Under the pieces are notes generated by a model. The model saw only the letters and a list, made by a program, of their open reading frames with translations. It made no database searches and had not been told where the DNA came from. Below are positions 1 through 5,421 of a DNA stretch of 5,421 nt, one piece after another. Numbering within the stretch: the first letter of the stretch is position 1; every line of letters starts with the position of its first letter. This DNA comes from Staphylococcaceae bacterium UBA6286 (lineage in GTDB: Bacteria > Bacillota > Bacilli > Staphylococcales > Staphylococcaceae), in contig DJUI01000106.1 in NCBI GenBank assembly GCA_002438305.1, forward strand, positions 17,684 to 23,104, written 5' to 3'. Made by a program: the position numbers and the translations under genes.

Positions 1-2
1 TT

Positions 3-428
3 GTGCTGTATGACCCTCAAGCGGGACCGGTCAATAGAATCGGCAGGGCAGGTATTTCAGTGGCTGCCAATGACCGGACACAGCCGGTGCTGTTTGATAC
101 GCTTCATTATGGATTTCAGTACCGCGTAGATCCCATCATTCTGCTCATCCGCGATTCTCAAGAACAGCGCATAAGTACGTATGGCAAACCTTTGCAGCTT
201 CATCAACAAGCATCCCGTATTCACGTGCAGACGCCTGAGTTTGAACTGTTTCCGTCAGAACGAATTCATTCTAAGTTGATCAGCGCACAGCTTGTTCAGC
301 TGAACGCTGGACAATATGAATCATTTGCCGATTATTACAGCAAACCTTTCAGTATCGTAGAAGTTCAAGCCAGTCGTCCATTATATTATATGGCCGCATT
401 ATACAAATTTTTAGTTCAAAAGGGTTGA
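3..428 (+). CDS. Unidentified protein, 3' part (5' end cut by window edge)
   Basis: This is an open frame of 141 codons ending in TGA at 426-428. It stays open to the left edge, so the GTG at position 3 need not be the start and no ribosome binding site can be seen; the gene is probably 5'-truncated by the window. I do not recognise the product. The visible part has no clear transmembrane segment or signal peptide. It alternates short hydrophobic beta-like stretches (DPIILLIRD, ISAQLVQL, FSIVEVQA) with polar turns and ends in a hydrophobic helix-like tail (PLYYMAALYKFLVQKG). That order faintly recalls the small beta-barrel plus C-terminal helix of tubby/LURP-one-like proteins, but I see no diagnostic motif and do not assign it. 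It is rich in Gln and His and contains no Cys. No terminator follows it, so its transcript could read into the transporter gene downstream. The coding call rests on ORF length and on the clean fit to the next gene. Confidence 0.6.
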   Translation: MLYDPQAGPVNRIGRAGISVAANDRTQPVLFDTLHYGFQYRVDPIILLIRDSQEQRISTYGKPLQLHQQASRIHVQTPEFELFPSERIHSKLISAQLVQLNAGQYESFADYYSKPFSIVEVQASRPLYYMAALYKFLVQKG

Positions 429-453
429 CACTTAAATCTCCTTCAGTTACTTT
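425..453 (+). promoter_or_regulatory. Candidate sigma-A promoter for the transporter-thioesterase unit
   Basis: A perfect -35 hexamer TTGACA lies at 425-430. With a 17 bp spacer it is followed by TACTTT at 448-453, which keeps the three most conserved -10 positions (T1, A2, T6) but differs in the middle. Transcription would start near 460, about 37 nt before the transporter ATG. The -35 box contains the TGA stop codon of the preceding gene. The -10 is weak, so the promoter may need an activator or may be modest. This is a sequence match only. Confidence 0.5.
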
Positions 454-464
454 AGTATGGTAAC
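446..464. promoter_or_regulatory. Inverted repeat over the -10/start region, possible operator
   Basis: GTTAC at 446-450 is the exact reverse complement of GTAAC at 460-464, with 9 nt between. The repeat covers the proposed -10 box and start point, a usual place for a repressor site. A second repeat, TTTAGT (451-456) and ACTAAA (475-480), interleaves with it and ends next to the Shine-Dalgarno sequence. Both arms are short and could occur by chance. No regulator gene lies nearby to suggest a binding protein. Confidence 0.25.
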
Positions 465-496
465 ACTTTATCAAACTAAAGGATTGAGGTTTTTAT

Positions 497-1810
497 ATGA
501 ATGCAGTATTAGTCGCAGTATTAGTCATGGTTATTTTAAGTTTATGTCGTCTAAACGTCGTTCTTGCACTATTCGTCGGTGCACTTGTCGGCGGATTAAC
601 GGCAGGTCTCGGAGTCAATGAGACGATTGGGTTCTTTACAGCCGGGATCGGTGAGGGTGCGGAAGTTGCGCTCAGCTATGCGTTACTAGGTGGTTTTGCT
701 GCATTGATTTCCTATAGTGGTATTACAGATTTCTTCGTCGGAAAAATCATCAATATGATTCGAGTCGACAGTACAGTGAAAACAAGAACAGTGACTAAAG
801 TCGCGATTATTATTTCATTGCTTGTTATCGCGTGTATGTCTCAAAATATTATCCCTGTGCACATCGCTTTCATTCCTATTATTGTTCCACCACTACTCAG
901 CTTATTCAATGAACTGAAAATGGACAGAAGAATGATAGCAGTCGTGTTGACATTCGGTCTATGTTTCCCGTATGTATTATTACCATTTGGTTTCGGCCAC
1001 ATCTTCCACGAGATTATTAAAAAAGGGTTTGATCAGGCGGATTATGCCATTCAATTCAGTGATATATGGAAAGCGATGGTCATCCCGTCACTAGGGCTGC
1101 TTGTAGGTCTTATACTTGGTTTGATTATTTACAGAAAGCCGAGAACCTATAAAGCAGTGGCAGCTGACGACAAGTTTGTTGCTAAAGCCATCAGGCCCTA
1201 TACAGTTGCAGTAACGATTGCGGCGATTCTCAGTACATTTATTGTTCAGATGACGACAGAATCAATGATCTTCGGGGCACTGTCAGGTATTTTAATTTTC
1301 TTTATATCAGGAGTATTCAACTGGCGCACGATGGATGAGGAATTGACTTCAGGCATCAAAATTATGGCTTACATCGGAATTGTCATGTTGACAGCCAACG
1401 GATTTGCTCACGTCATGACAGAATCCGGAGAAGTGAACACCCTTGTGAAAGGGATGGTTGATCTGACTGGCGGCAGCAAATCTGTTGGAGTGATCTTGAT
1501 GCTGATTGTTGGATTGATAGTGACGATCGGGATCGGTTCATCATTTGCTACAATCCCTATTATTGCAGCACTCTTTATACCGTTTGGTGCTGCCCTGGGC
1601 TTATCAAGTCTTGCTATTATTAGTATTATCGGTACTGCGGGTGCCTTAGGTGACGCAGGCAGCCCGGCAAGCGATTCTACTCTTGGACCGACTGCCGGAC
1701 TAAACATGGACGGACAGCACAATCACATTTGGGACACATGTGTACCGACATTTCTGTTGTTCAATATTCCTCTCATCATATTCGGTTATATCGCAGCTAT
1801 GGTATTATAA
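497..1810 (+). CDS. yuiF: YuiF-like Na+/H+ antiporter family membrane transporter
   Basis: This is a 437-residue polytopic membrane protein of the NhaC/ArsB-like ion transporter superfamily, closest in my recollection to Bacillus YuiF and its staphylococcal counterpart. Residues 1-40 form the short N-terminal antiporter region. Hydrophobic segments follow throughout, with a polar cytosol-type loop around 213-232. The diagnostic C-terminal half holds GIGSSFATIPI (345-355) and the segment GDAGSPASDSTLGPTAGLNM (385-404) followed by DGQHNHIWDTC (405-415), the expected substrate or ion-binding re-entrant region. The family is annotated as Na+/H+ antiporter, but relatives have been proposed to move amino acids such as histidine, so the substrate is uncertain. 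The ATG at 497 has GAGG at 486-489, 7 nt upstream, preceded by AAAGGA. Length is normal and the frame is intact. The thioesterase gene starts 20 bp after its TAA without an intervening terminator, so the two are likely co-transcribed. Confidence 0.9.
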   Translation: MNAVLVAVLVMVILSLCRLNVVLALFVGALVGGLTAGLGVNETIGFFTAGIGEGAEVALSYALLGGFAALISYSGITDFFVGKIINMIRVDSTVKTRTVTKVAIIISLLVIACMSQNIIPVHIAFIPIIVPPLLSLFNELKMDRRMIAVVLTFGLCFPYVLLPFGFGHIFHEIIKKGFDQADYAIQFSDIWKAMVIPSLGLLVGLILGLIIYRKPRTYKAVAADDKFVAKAIRPYTVAVTIAAILSTFIVQMTTESMIFGALSGILIFFISGVFNWRTMDEELTSGIKIMAYIGIVMLTANGFAHVMTESGEVNTLVKGMVDLTGGSKSVGVILMLIVGLIVTIGIGSSFATIPIIAALFIPFGAALGLSSLAIISIIGTAGALGDAGSPASDSTLGPTAGLNMDGQHNHIWDTCVPTFLLFNIPLIIFGYIAAMVL

Positions 1811-1816
1811 TTAAAA

Positions 1817-1822
1817 AAGGGG
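1817..1822 (+). promoter_or_regulatory. Ribosome binding site fixing the thioesterase start
   Basis: AAGGGG lies 8 nt before the ATG at 1831. The frame is open much further upstream, into the transporter gene, but those codons match no thioesterase sequence. The nearby ATG at 1826 is out of frame. The site therefore places the start at 1831 and gives a normal-length hotdog protein. Confidence 0.8.
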
Positions 1823-1830
1823 AATATGAG

Positions 1831-2229
1831 ATGGATTTTACATATTTACTGCAAACAGAAAGTCTTCTCTCGCATTTTGATATGAAAGTGGAAGAAAGAG
1901 CATCAGGTAGACTTGTCATGAGCATGCCTGTAACTGATAGAGTCAAGCAGCCGTTTGGCTATCTTCATGGAGGTGCCAGCGTCGCTTTAAGTGAAACAGT
2001 TGCTTCGATGGGAACGGCCGATCTGATTGACCTTGATAAAGAGATCGGACTTGGTCTTGAAATCAATGCCAACCATATTGCTTCAGTACGGTCCGGCAGA
2101 GTGACAGCTGTCGGAGAAATTCTACATCAAGGCAAGTCTACCCATGTATGGGATGTCAAAGTGTATGATGAGCAGCAGAAACTGCTGTCAGCAGCAAGAT
2201 GTACAGTCGCAGTGAAATCATTGCGATAG
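1831..2229 (+). CDS. yuxO: PaaI/YuxO-type hotdog thioesterase, probable DHNA-CoA thioesterase
   Basis: This is a 132-residue single-domain hotdog-fold acyl-CoA thioesterase, expected to be a soluble cytoplasmic oligomer. The core motif QPFGYLHGGASVALSETVAS spans residues 40-59 and sits on the central helix; GLEINANH (75-82) and the later strands complete the fold. Q40, H46, E55 and S59 have the same spacing as the catalytic set Gln48, His54, Glu63 and Ser67 of E. coli YdiI/MenI, with Glu as nucleophile or general base. The sequence closely resembles what I recall of Bacillus subtilis YuxO, annotated as a probable 1,4-dihydroxy-2-naphthoyl-CoA hydrolase. That would place it in menaquinone synthesis, which fits a respiring Gram-positive, but hotdog thioesterases are often promiscuous and no other men gene is in view. 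The start at 1831 is set by AAGGGG at 1817-1822. It is the last gene of a likely two-gene unit with the transporter and is followed 23 nt later by a terminator. Confidence 0.88.
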   Translation: MDFTYLLQTESLLSHFDMKVEERASGRLVMSMPVTDRVKQPFGYLHGGASVALSETVASMGTADLIDLDKEIGLGLEINANHIASVRSGRVTAVGEILHQGKSTHVWDVKVYDEQQKLLSAARCTVAVKSLR

Positions 2230-2252
2230 AGAAATGATTTATCTTACAAACC

Positions 2253-2296
2253 AAAAAGGAAATCACTATGCGATGACATCAGTGATTTCCTTTTTT
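2253..2296. terminator. Bidirectional rho-independent terminator
   Basis: A perfect 15 bp inverted repeat pairs 2253-2267 (AAAAAGGAAATCACT) with 2281-2295 (AGTGATTTCCTTTTT) around a 13 nt loop. A run of six T (2291-2296) ends the plus-strand stem and five A (2253-2257) give a U-tract on the minus strand. The hairpin lies 23 nt after the thioesterase stop and 12 nt after the mnhG stop in the opposite direction, so it can end both convergent transcripts. Confidence 0.9.
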
Positions 2297-2308
2297 GATA
2301 GGCTTCAG

Positions 2309-2650
2309 TTATTTGGCATCCTTTAAATCATCGCGTACTGTTTTCTTAGTATACAGGATGCCGCTGTAATATGAACTCCGCATGATTAAATGGCCGCCGA
2401 TCGGCCCAGTTAAGAAAATGAAAAGAATAGCAAGCAGCAGTGACGGTTGAAATTGATGATCGCTGCCGATGAAAAATAACAGAACACCCGTCATAATGAA
2501 CATGACACCAAGCGTTGATGCTTTACTCGCAGCATGAGCACGCGTGTAGACATCAGGTAGTCTATACAAACCAAGTGCACTCACAAAGCTCATAACAGCG
2601 CCTAAGAGTATGAGTATCATTGCCATTATGTTAATGATCATGTCTATCAT
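2309..2650 (-). CDS. mnhG: Na+/H+ antiporter subunit MnhG (MrpG)
   Basis: This is the last subunit gene of the Mnh/Mrp multi-subunit Na+/H+ antiporter. It encodes a 113-residue membrane protein with three hydrophobic segments (about 4-28, 46-62 and 70-92). The family signature is clear: [20 protein letters not shown] at 27-46 and [11 protein letters not shown] at 80-90. The short polar tail ends in DDLKDAK, as in staphylococcal MnhG1 (about 118 residues, from memory). The subunit is small and non-catalytic but needed for complex assembly and activity in characterised Mrp systems. I chose ATG at 2650 because MIDMIINI aligns with the known N-terminus. The frame is open further upstream, and a TTG at 2656 is a serious alternative. 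The gene begins inside mnhF, overlapping it by 20 nt, so it probably relies on ribosomes arriving from mnhF. A terminator follows the stop codon. Confidence 0.93.
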   Translation of the reverse strand: MIDMIINIMAMILILLGAVMSFVSALGLYRLPDVYTRAHAASKASTLGVMFIMTGVLLFFIGSDHQFQPSLLLAILFIFLTGPIGGHLIMRSSYYSGILYTKKTVRDDLKDAK

Positions 2651-2915
2651 ATTCAATAATCTCTCCCTTATCCATAAATTTTGCAAATGAAGCGGTACCT
2701 AGGAATGACAGTATGGCAAGCAGCATGATAATGCTTATGTTATGGGTTGTATTTAATAAAATTGAGAACAACGCAATGATTCCCATCAATGAAATGCCGA
2801 GTGCATCCAGTGCGACAACTCGGTCAGCCACACTTGGTCCTTTGATTGCACGATACAAAAACCCAAGCATACTGACAGCTACAATAATCAGTGCAACTAC
2901 TACAACTATAGTCAT
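2631..2915 (-). CDS. mnhF: Na+/H+ antiporter subunit MnhF (MrpF)
   Basis: This is a 94-residue MrpF/PhaF family membrane subunit with three hydrophobic helices (about 2-22, 38-54 and 59-78). The conserved signature [15 protein letters not shown] lies at 26-40 and includes the acidic residues D31 and D37, typical of the family and thought to matter for ion transport in Mrp complexes. The highly charged C-terminus ([16 protein letters not shown]) is normal for staphylococcal MnhF, about 97 residues from memory. The start is firm: AAGGAGG at 2926-2932 lies 10 nt before the ATG. The start overlaps the mnhE stop in an ATGA arrangement, implying translational coupling. Homologues include bile-acid or potassium efflux proteins, but the neighbouring genes settle the assignment. 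Confidence 0.95.
   Translation of the reverse strand: MTIVVVVALIIVAVSMLGFLYRAIKGPSVADRVVALDALGISLMGIIALFSILLNTTHNISIIMLLAILSFLGTASFAKFMDKGEIIEYDRHDH
2663..2669 (-). promoter_or_regulatory. Ribosome binding site of mnhG, ambiguous start
   Basis: On the minus strand AAGGGAG lies within the end of mnhF. It is 12 nt from the ATG at 2650, which is long, and 6 nt from an in-frame TTG at 2656, which is near the short end of the normal range. Homology favours the ATG; spacing leaves the TTG possible. The difference is only two residues. Confidence 0.6.
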
Positions 2916-3391
2916 CGTATACTAACCTCCTTAATCGCTGCTTCAAATGACGAGCGAATTCCTTCAATCTCATCTTCCAGATTAGAAAAATCTATGGCGT
3001 GAATATAGAGTGTTTTCTGGTCATCACTCACGGCTACTACAACAGTACCGGGAGTCAATGTAATCATCTGTGACAGCAGTGAAATTTCCCAGGCTTTAGT
3101 CAATTCAGTAGGGTAGGCAAAAAATGCCGGTGTTATATTGATTTCCTTAGAAATGACAATTTTAAAGACGTGGATATTGGCCTTTATCAGCTCGATAATA
3201 AAAATAAAGGCGAGACTAATACTTTTGAACAATGGCCGTAAATAGAAACGACCGGGAAGGAACGGGCGCATGATGAATACTGCAAAAGTCCCGAACAAAA
3301 AACCAAGGACGAGATTACCGAACGAAAAGCTCATCGTGATGATACACCACAGTATCGTGAGTGCTACGTTAATCAGAAACTGTACGGCCAT
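2912..3391 (-). CDS. mnhE: Na+/H+ antiporter subunit MnhE (MrpE)
   Basis: This is a 159-residue MnhE family subunit, the same length as S. aureus MnhE1 as I recall it. The N-terminal half is membrane-embedded (about 4-19, 26-41 and 56-80). The C-terminal half is a small soluble domain with [20 protein letters not shown] at 103-122 and LYIHAIDF at 128-135. T113 and H131 match positions reported as functionally important in alkaliphilic Bacillus MrpE. LPGRFY at 45-50 is also typical. MrpE supports antiport activity and assembly with MrpF and MrpG. The ATG has GGAGG at 3399-3403, 7 nt upstream, and shares one base with the mnhD stop in a TAATG junction. The frame is intact and nothing in it is unusual. 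Confidence 0.96.
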   Translation of the reverse strand: MAVQFLINVALTILWCIITMSFSFGNLVLGFLFGTFAVFIMRPFLPGRFYLRPLFKSISLAFIFIIELIKANIHVFKIVISKEINITPAFFAYPTELTKAWEISLLSQMITLTPGTVVVAVSDDQKTLYIHAIDFSNLEDEIEGIRSSFEAAIKEVSIR

Positions 3392-4863
3392 TATTTCACC
3401 TCCAGTATTTGCGTATAGTTTGATGGATCTGTCAAAGTCATCGCAGCTTGGTAGAACAATGGATACAACTGCTCGGCATACAGACCGAACGCGACTGCAA
3501 GAAATGTTGTGATAACGCTGATCACAAGTAGTTTGTTGTAGGGCTGTTTTGAATATTGAATAGTTTTAGACTGACCCCAGAATACATGGATGAATATTCT
3601 GATGACCGAATAAAGGACAATAAGACTGCTTACTAAGATGACAATCGCTGCTAGTGGATGTCCCTCAGCTATCGCCGCTTTGACGATATAATATTTTCCG
3701 AAGAAGCCGCTGAGCGGTGGGATGCCGGCAAGTGACAAGCACGCAACGAAAAATGTCCAGCCGAGTACAGGAAAATCTTTGATCATGCCACCGAGTTTGT
3801 TGAATTGTGTTTCACCTGTTAGACTGATGATAACACCGACCAGCATGAATAAGGCAGCTTTTACCAATATATCATTGAAGACATAATATACAGCACCCAG
3901 CATACCATCAGGCGTCAGCAGGCTGACGCCTGTCAAAATTACTCCGACAGCAATCATAATGTTATAGATGATAATTTTCTTCATATCTTTGTAGGCAAGA
4001 GCACCAATACACCCGAATATGATAGTCAAAAGAGAGATGACCATAATGAAATTGCCGACGACCTCAGTAGGGAAAAACAATGCATAAGTTCTCATGATGG
4101 CATAAACACCGGCCTTTGTCAGCAGTGCACCAAACAATGCAAGAATTGGGATCGGCGGTGCATAGTACGCATTAGGCAGCCAGAAATAAAATGGGAACAT
4201 GCCTGCTTTTGTCGCAAAGACAAAGATAAATAACAAGGCACATATAGTGATGATCGAAGAATTGCCGTATTCTCCGAGCTTGACGCTAATATCAGCCATA
4301 TTCAATGAACCGACAACTGAATACAGCATCGCTATTGCCAGCACAAAGAAAGAGGAAGATACGACGTTCACTAAAATATACTTGATACTTTCCTGCAGCT
4401 GGATCTTAGTACCGCCGATAATCATCAGTACATATGAACTCATCAAGAAGACTTCAAAGAAGACAAACAAGTTGAATATATCTCCTGTTGAGAAGGCGCC
4501 GTTCAGCCCCGCAAGCATGAACATCAAAGAAGCATAGTAATAATAACGTTCACGCTCTATACCAATGGACTGGTAAGAATAGACAATGATCAAGGTGGTA
4601 ACGAGTGATGTTGTAAAGACAAAAGCAGCAGACAAGTGATCTACCGTCAATGTAATGCTGTAAGGCACCGGCCAGTTACCGAGTTCAAGAAACTGGATGC
4701 CATGCTGAATGACATTCCATAAATTAATTCCTGCAATGATAGTAGTGATGACAGCCCCACATAACACAATCATTCTTTTTAATATAGGTTTCTTACCGAT
4801 AAATATCAGTATGATGGAGAAGATGACAGGGATGATAATCGGAAATACTAACAAGTTACTCAT
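3391..4863 (-). CDS. mnhD: Na+/H+ antiporter subunit MnhD (MrpD), NuoM/NuoN-like proton channel
   Basis: This is a 490-residue integral membrane protein of the proton-conducting antiporter family shared with complex I subunits NuoL, NuoM and NuoN (usual length just under 500), with about 14 predicted helices. The ion-path residues are present: E137 in [15 protein letters not shown]219 in [16 protein letters not shown]250 in [13 protein letters not shown], and K390 in [18 protein letters not shown]137 and K219 are at the same numbers as the essential residues described in Bacillus MrpD. The DILVKAALF stretch (331-339) marks the second half of the inverted repeat fold. With MnhA it is expected to carry out the transport step. 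The ATG at 4863 has GGAG at 4873-4876, 9 nt upstream, and overlaps the mnhC end by 8 nt. The context of mnhC upstream and mnhE downstream separates it from a hydrogenase or Nuo subunit. Confidence 0.97.
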   Translation of the reverse strand: MSNLLVFPIIIPVIFSIILIFIGKKPILKRMIVLCGAVITTIIAGINLWNVIQHGIQFLELGNWPVPYSITLTVDHLSAAFVFTTSLVTTLIIVYSYQSIGIERERYYYYASLMFMLAGLNGAFSTGDIFNLFVFFEVFLMSSYVLMIIGGTKIQLQESIKYILVNVVSSSFFVLAIAMLYSVVGSLNMADISVKLGEYGNSSIITICALLFIFVFATKAGMFPFYFWLPNAYYAPPIPILALFGALLTKAGVYAIMRTYALFFPTEVVGNFIMVISLLTIIFGCIGALAYKDMKKIIIYNIMIAVGVILTGVSLLTPDGMLGAVYYVFNDILVKAALFMLVGVIISLTGETQFNKLGGMIKDFPVLGWTFFVACLSLAGIPPLSGFFGKYYIVKAAIAEGHPLAAIVILVSSLIVLYSVIRIFIHVFWGQSKTIQYSKQPYNKLLVISVITTFLAVAFGLYAEQLYPLFYQAAMTLTDPSNYTQILEVK

Positions 4864-5197
4864 CGTCCGGCACTCCTTTCATCATCGCTAAATTATCAGT
4901 CCCTAGTTCTTTGTAACTTCTAAAAGCCAGTACAAGGAAAAAGGCTGTCACGGCAAAACTAATGACAATCGCTGTTAAAATCAGCGCTTGAGGAATGGGA
5001 TCCACATAGCGCGCAATCTGTTTGTCGTAAATCGGTATCGCACCTTCTTTAAGTCCACCCATTGTCAATAGCAGCAAGTTAACTGCATGAGTCAAAACTG
5101 AAGTACCAATAATGACTCTGAGCAGACTTTTTGACAGGATGAGGTAGACACTAGCTGAGATCAATATGCCACTTAATATAATCATAATCATTTCCAT
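4856..5197 (-). CDS. mnhC: Na+/H+ antiporter subunit MnhC (MrpC), NuoK-like
   Basis: This is a 113-residue protein with three transmembrane helices (about 3-21, 27-47 and 69-92), a member of the NuoK/MrpC family (oxidoreductase q2) and the same length as S. aureus MnhC1. The family hallmark [14 protein letters not shown] spans 66-79. The tail [11 protein letters not shown]...MKGVPDDE is characteristic of the staphylococcal Mnh1 type rather than Mnh2, judging from remembered sequences. MrpC contacts MrpD and helps form the proton path; the NuoK relationship underlies the link between Mrp antiporters and complex I. The start is supported by GGAG at 5208-5211, 10 nt before the ATG, and the ATG shares one base with the mnhB stop (TAATG). 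The 3' end overlaps mnhD by 8 nt. Confidence 0.97.
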   Translation of the reverse strand: MEMIMIILSGILISASVYLILSKSLLRVIIGTSVLTHAVNLLLLTMGGLKEGAIPIYDKQIARYVDPIPQALILTAIVISFAVTAFFLVLAFRSYKELGTDNLAMMKGVPDDE

Positions 5198-5421
5198 TAT
5201 TCGTTCTCTCCTATCGTCAGAATAATAGTCATCGTCGTACCGATTACTGCAAGCATGACACCTAAGTCAAACAACATGGCTGTATGCCAGTGGATGGCGC
5301 CGAACAATGGGACGTGCAGCTCTCCGAAAAAATGAGTAAAGAACGGTTTGACCATTGCTAACGATATGAGTGGTGTACCGTAACAAAAGGCGAGACCTAT
5401 TGCGATGACTTTCTTAAAATT
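5197..5421 (-). CDS. mnhB: Na+/H+ antiporter subunit MnhB (MrpB), C-terminal part
   Basis: Reading the minus strand in from the right edge gives 74 in-frame codons ending in TAA at 5199-5197; the N-terminal half lies outside the window. The visible residues contain two or more hydrophobic segments and the MnhB signature at the C-terminus, [18 protein letters not shown] followed by TIGENE. They align along their full length with the second half of S. aureus MnhB1 (about 142 residues, from memory), including an [10 protein letters not shown] stretch and the FFTH motif. The subunit is part of the membrane core next to MnhA. Its stop overlaps the mnhC start by one base, in keeping with the coupled layout of the operon. 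It is truncated only by the window edge. Confidence 0.94.
   Translation of the reverse strand, partial: NFKKVIAIGLAFCYGTPLISLAMVKPFFTHFFGELHVPLFGAIHWHTAMLFDLGVMLAVIGTTMTIILTIGENE

Noticed and set aside
1408..1722. A 104-codon open frame on the minus strand
   Set aside because: It lies entirely opposite the conserved transporter signature region; its Pro/Ala/Ile-rich composition is what the reverse complement of a membrane protein gene produces.
1729..1830. A 34-residue N-terminal extension of the thioesterase reading back into the transporter gene
   Set aside because: It overlaps the conserved transporter C-terminus in another frame, has no homology to hotdog enzymes, and a good ribosome binding site fixes the start at 1831.
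1811..1830. A possible separate promoter for the thioesterase gene
   Set aside because: The gap is only 20 bp and is filled by the ribosome binding site; no -35/-10 pair is evident just upstream.
2713..2925. A plus-strand open frame of 70 codons opposite mnhF
   Set aside because: It is antisense to a well-supported subunit gene, with low-complexity Thr/Ile composition and no protein family resemblance.
3270..3512. A plus-strand open frame across the mnhE/mnhD junction
   Set aside because: It is antisense to two conserved genes, and its translation looks like no known domain.
4199..4537. A 112-codon plus-strand open frame within mnhD
   Set aside because: It is antisense to the most conserved part of mnhD; the open frame is a by-product of its codon bias.
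3391..4863. MnhD as a NADH dehydrogenase (NuoM/NuoN) or hydrogenase subunit
   Set aside because: The family is shared, but the genes mnhB, mnhC, mnhE, mnhF and mnhG around it in canonical order make it an Mnh/Mrp antiporter subunit.

Overview
The window comes from a low-GC Gram-positive bacterium. About 40% G+C is seen in a spot count of five lines. It most likely belongs to the Staphylococcaceae: the predicted MnhB-G proteins match the S. aureus Mnh1 subunits I remember in length, gene order and signature stretches, and every clear start has a strong AGGAGG-type ribosome binding site. The G+C seems high for Staphylococcus aureus, so a relative such as Macrococcus, Jeotgalicoccus or Salinicoccus is plausible. 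The genus is an inference.

Layout. Positions 3-428 (+) hold the 3' end of a protein I do not recognise. Its stop codon lies inside the -35 box of a candidate promoter. That promoter precedes a two-gene (+) unit: a YuiF-like NhaC/ArsB-type membrane transporter (497-1810) and, 20 bp later, a YuxO/MenI-like hotdog thioesterase (1831-2229). A strong hairpin (2253-2296) with an A-tract on one side and a T-tract on the other separates this unit from the convergent minus-strand genes and can terminate both.

From 2309 to the right edge the minus strand carries the distal part of a mnh (mrp) operon in the order mnhB (3' part only), mnhC, mnhD, mnhE, mnhF, mnhG. All neighbours overlap by 1 to about 20 nt, so translational coupling is likely. 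The products form the membrane-embedded multi-subunit Na+/H+ antiporter, related to the membrane arm of respiratory complex I. It exports Na+ and supports pH and salt homeostasis using the proton motive force. mnhA, the start of mnhB and the operon promoter lie beyond the right edge.

The two transport modules may both concern Na+ or proton economy. The thioesterase may serve menaquinone synthesis and so the respiratory chain that powers the antiporter. A yuxO-type gene convergent with mrpG is also found in Bacillus subtilis, as I recall. I found no mobile element, RNA gene, CRISPR array or clearly new system. Apart from the unidentified left-edge gene, this is an ordinary housekeeping region.
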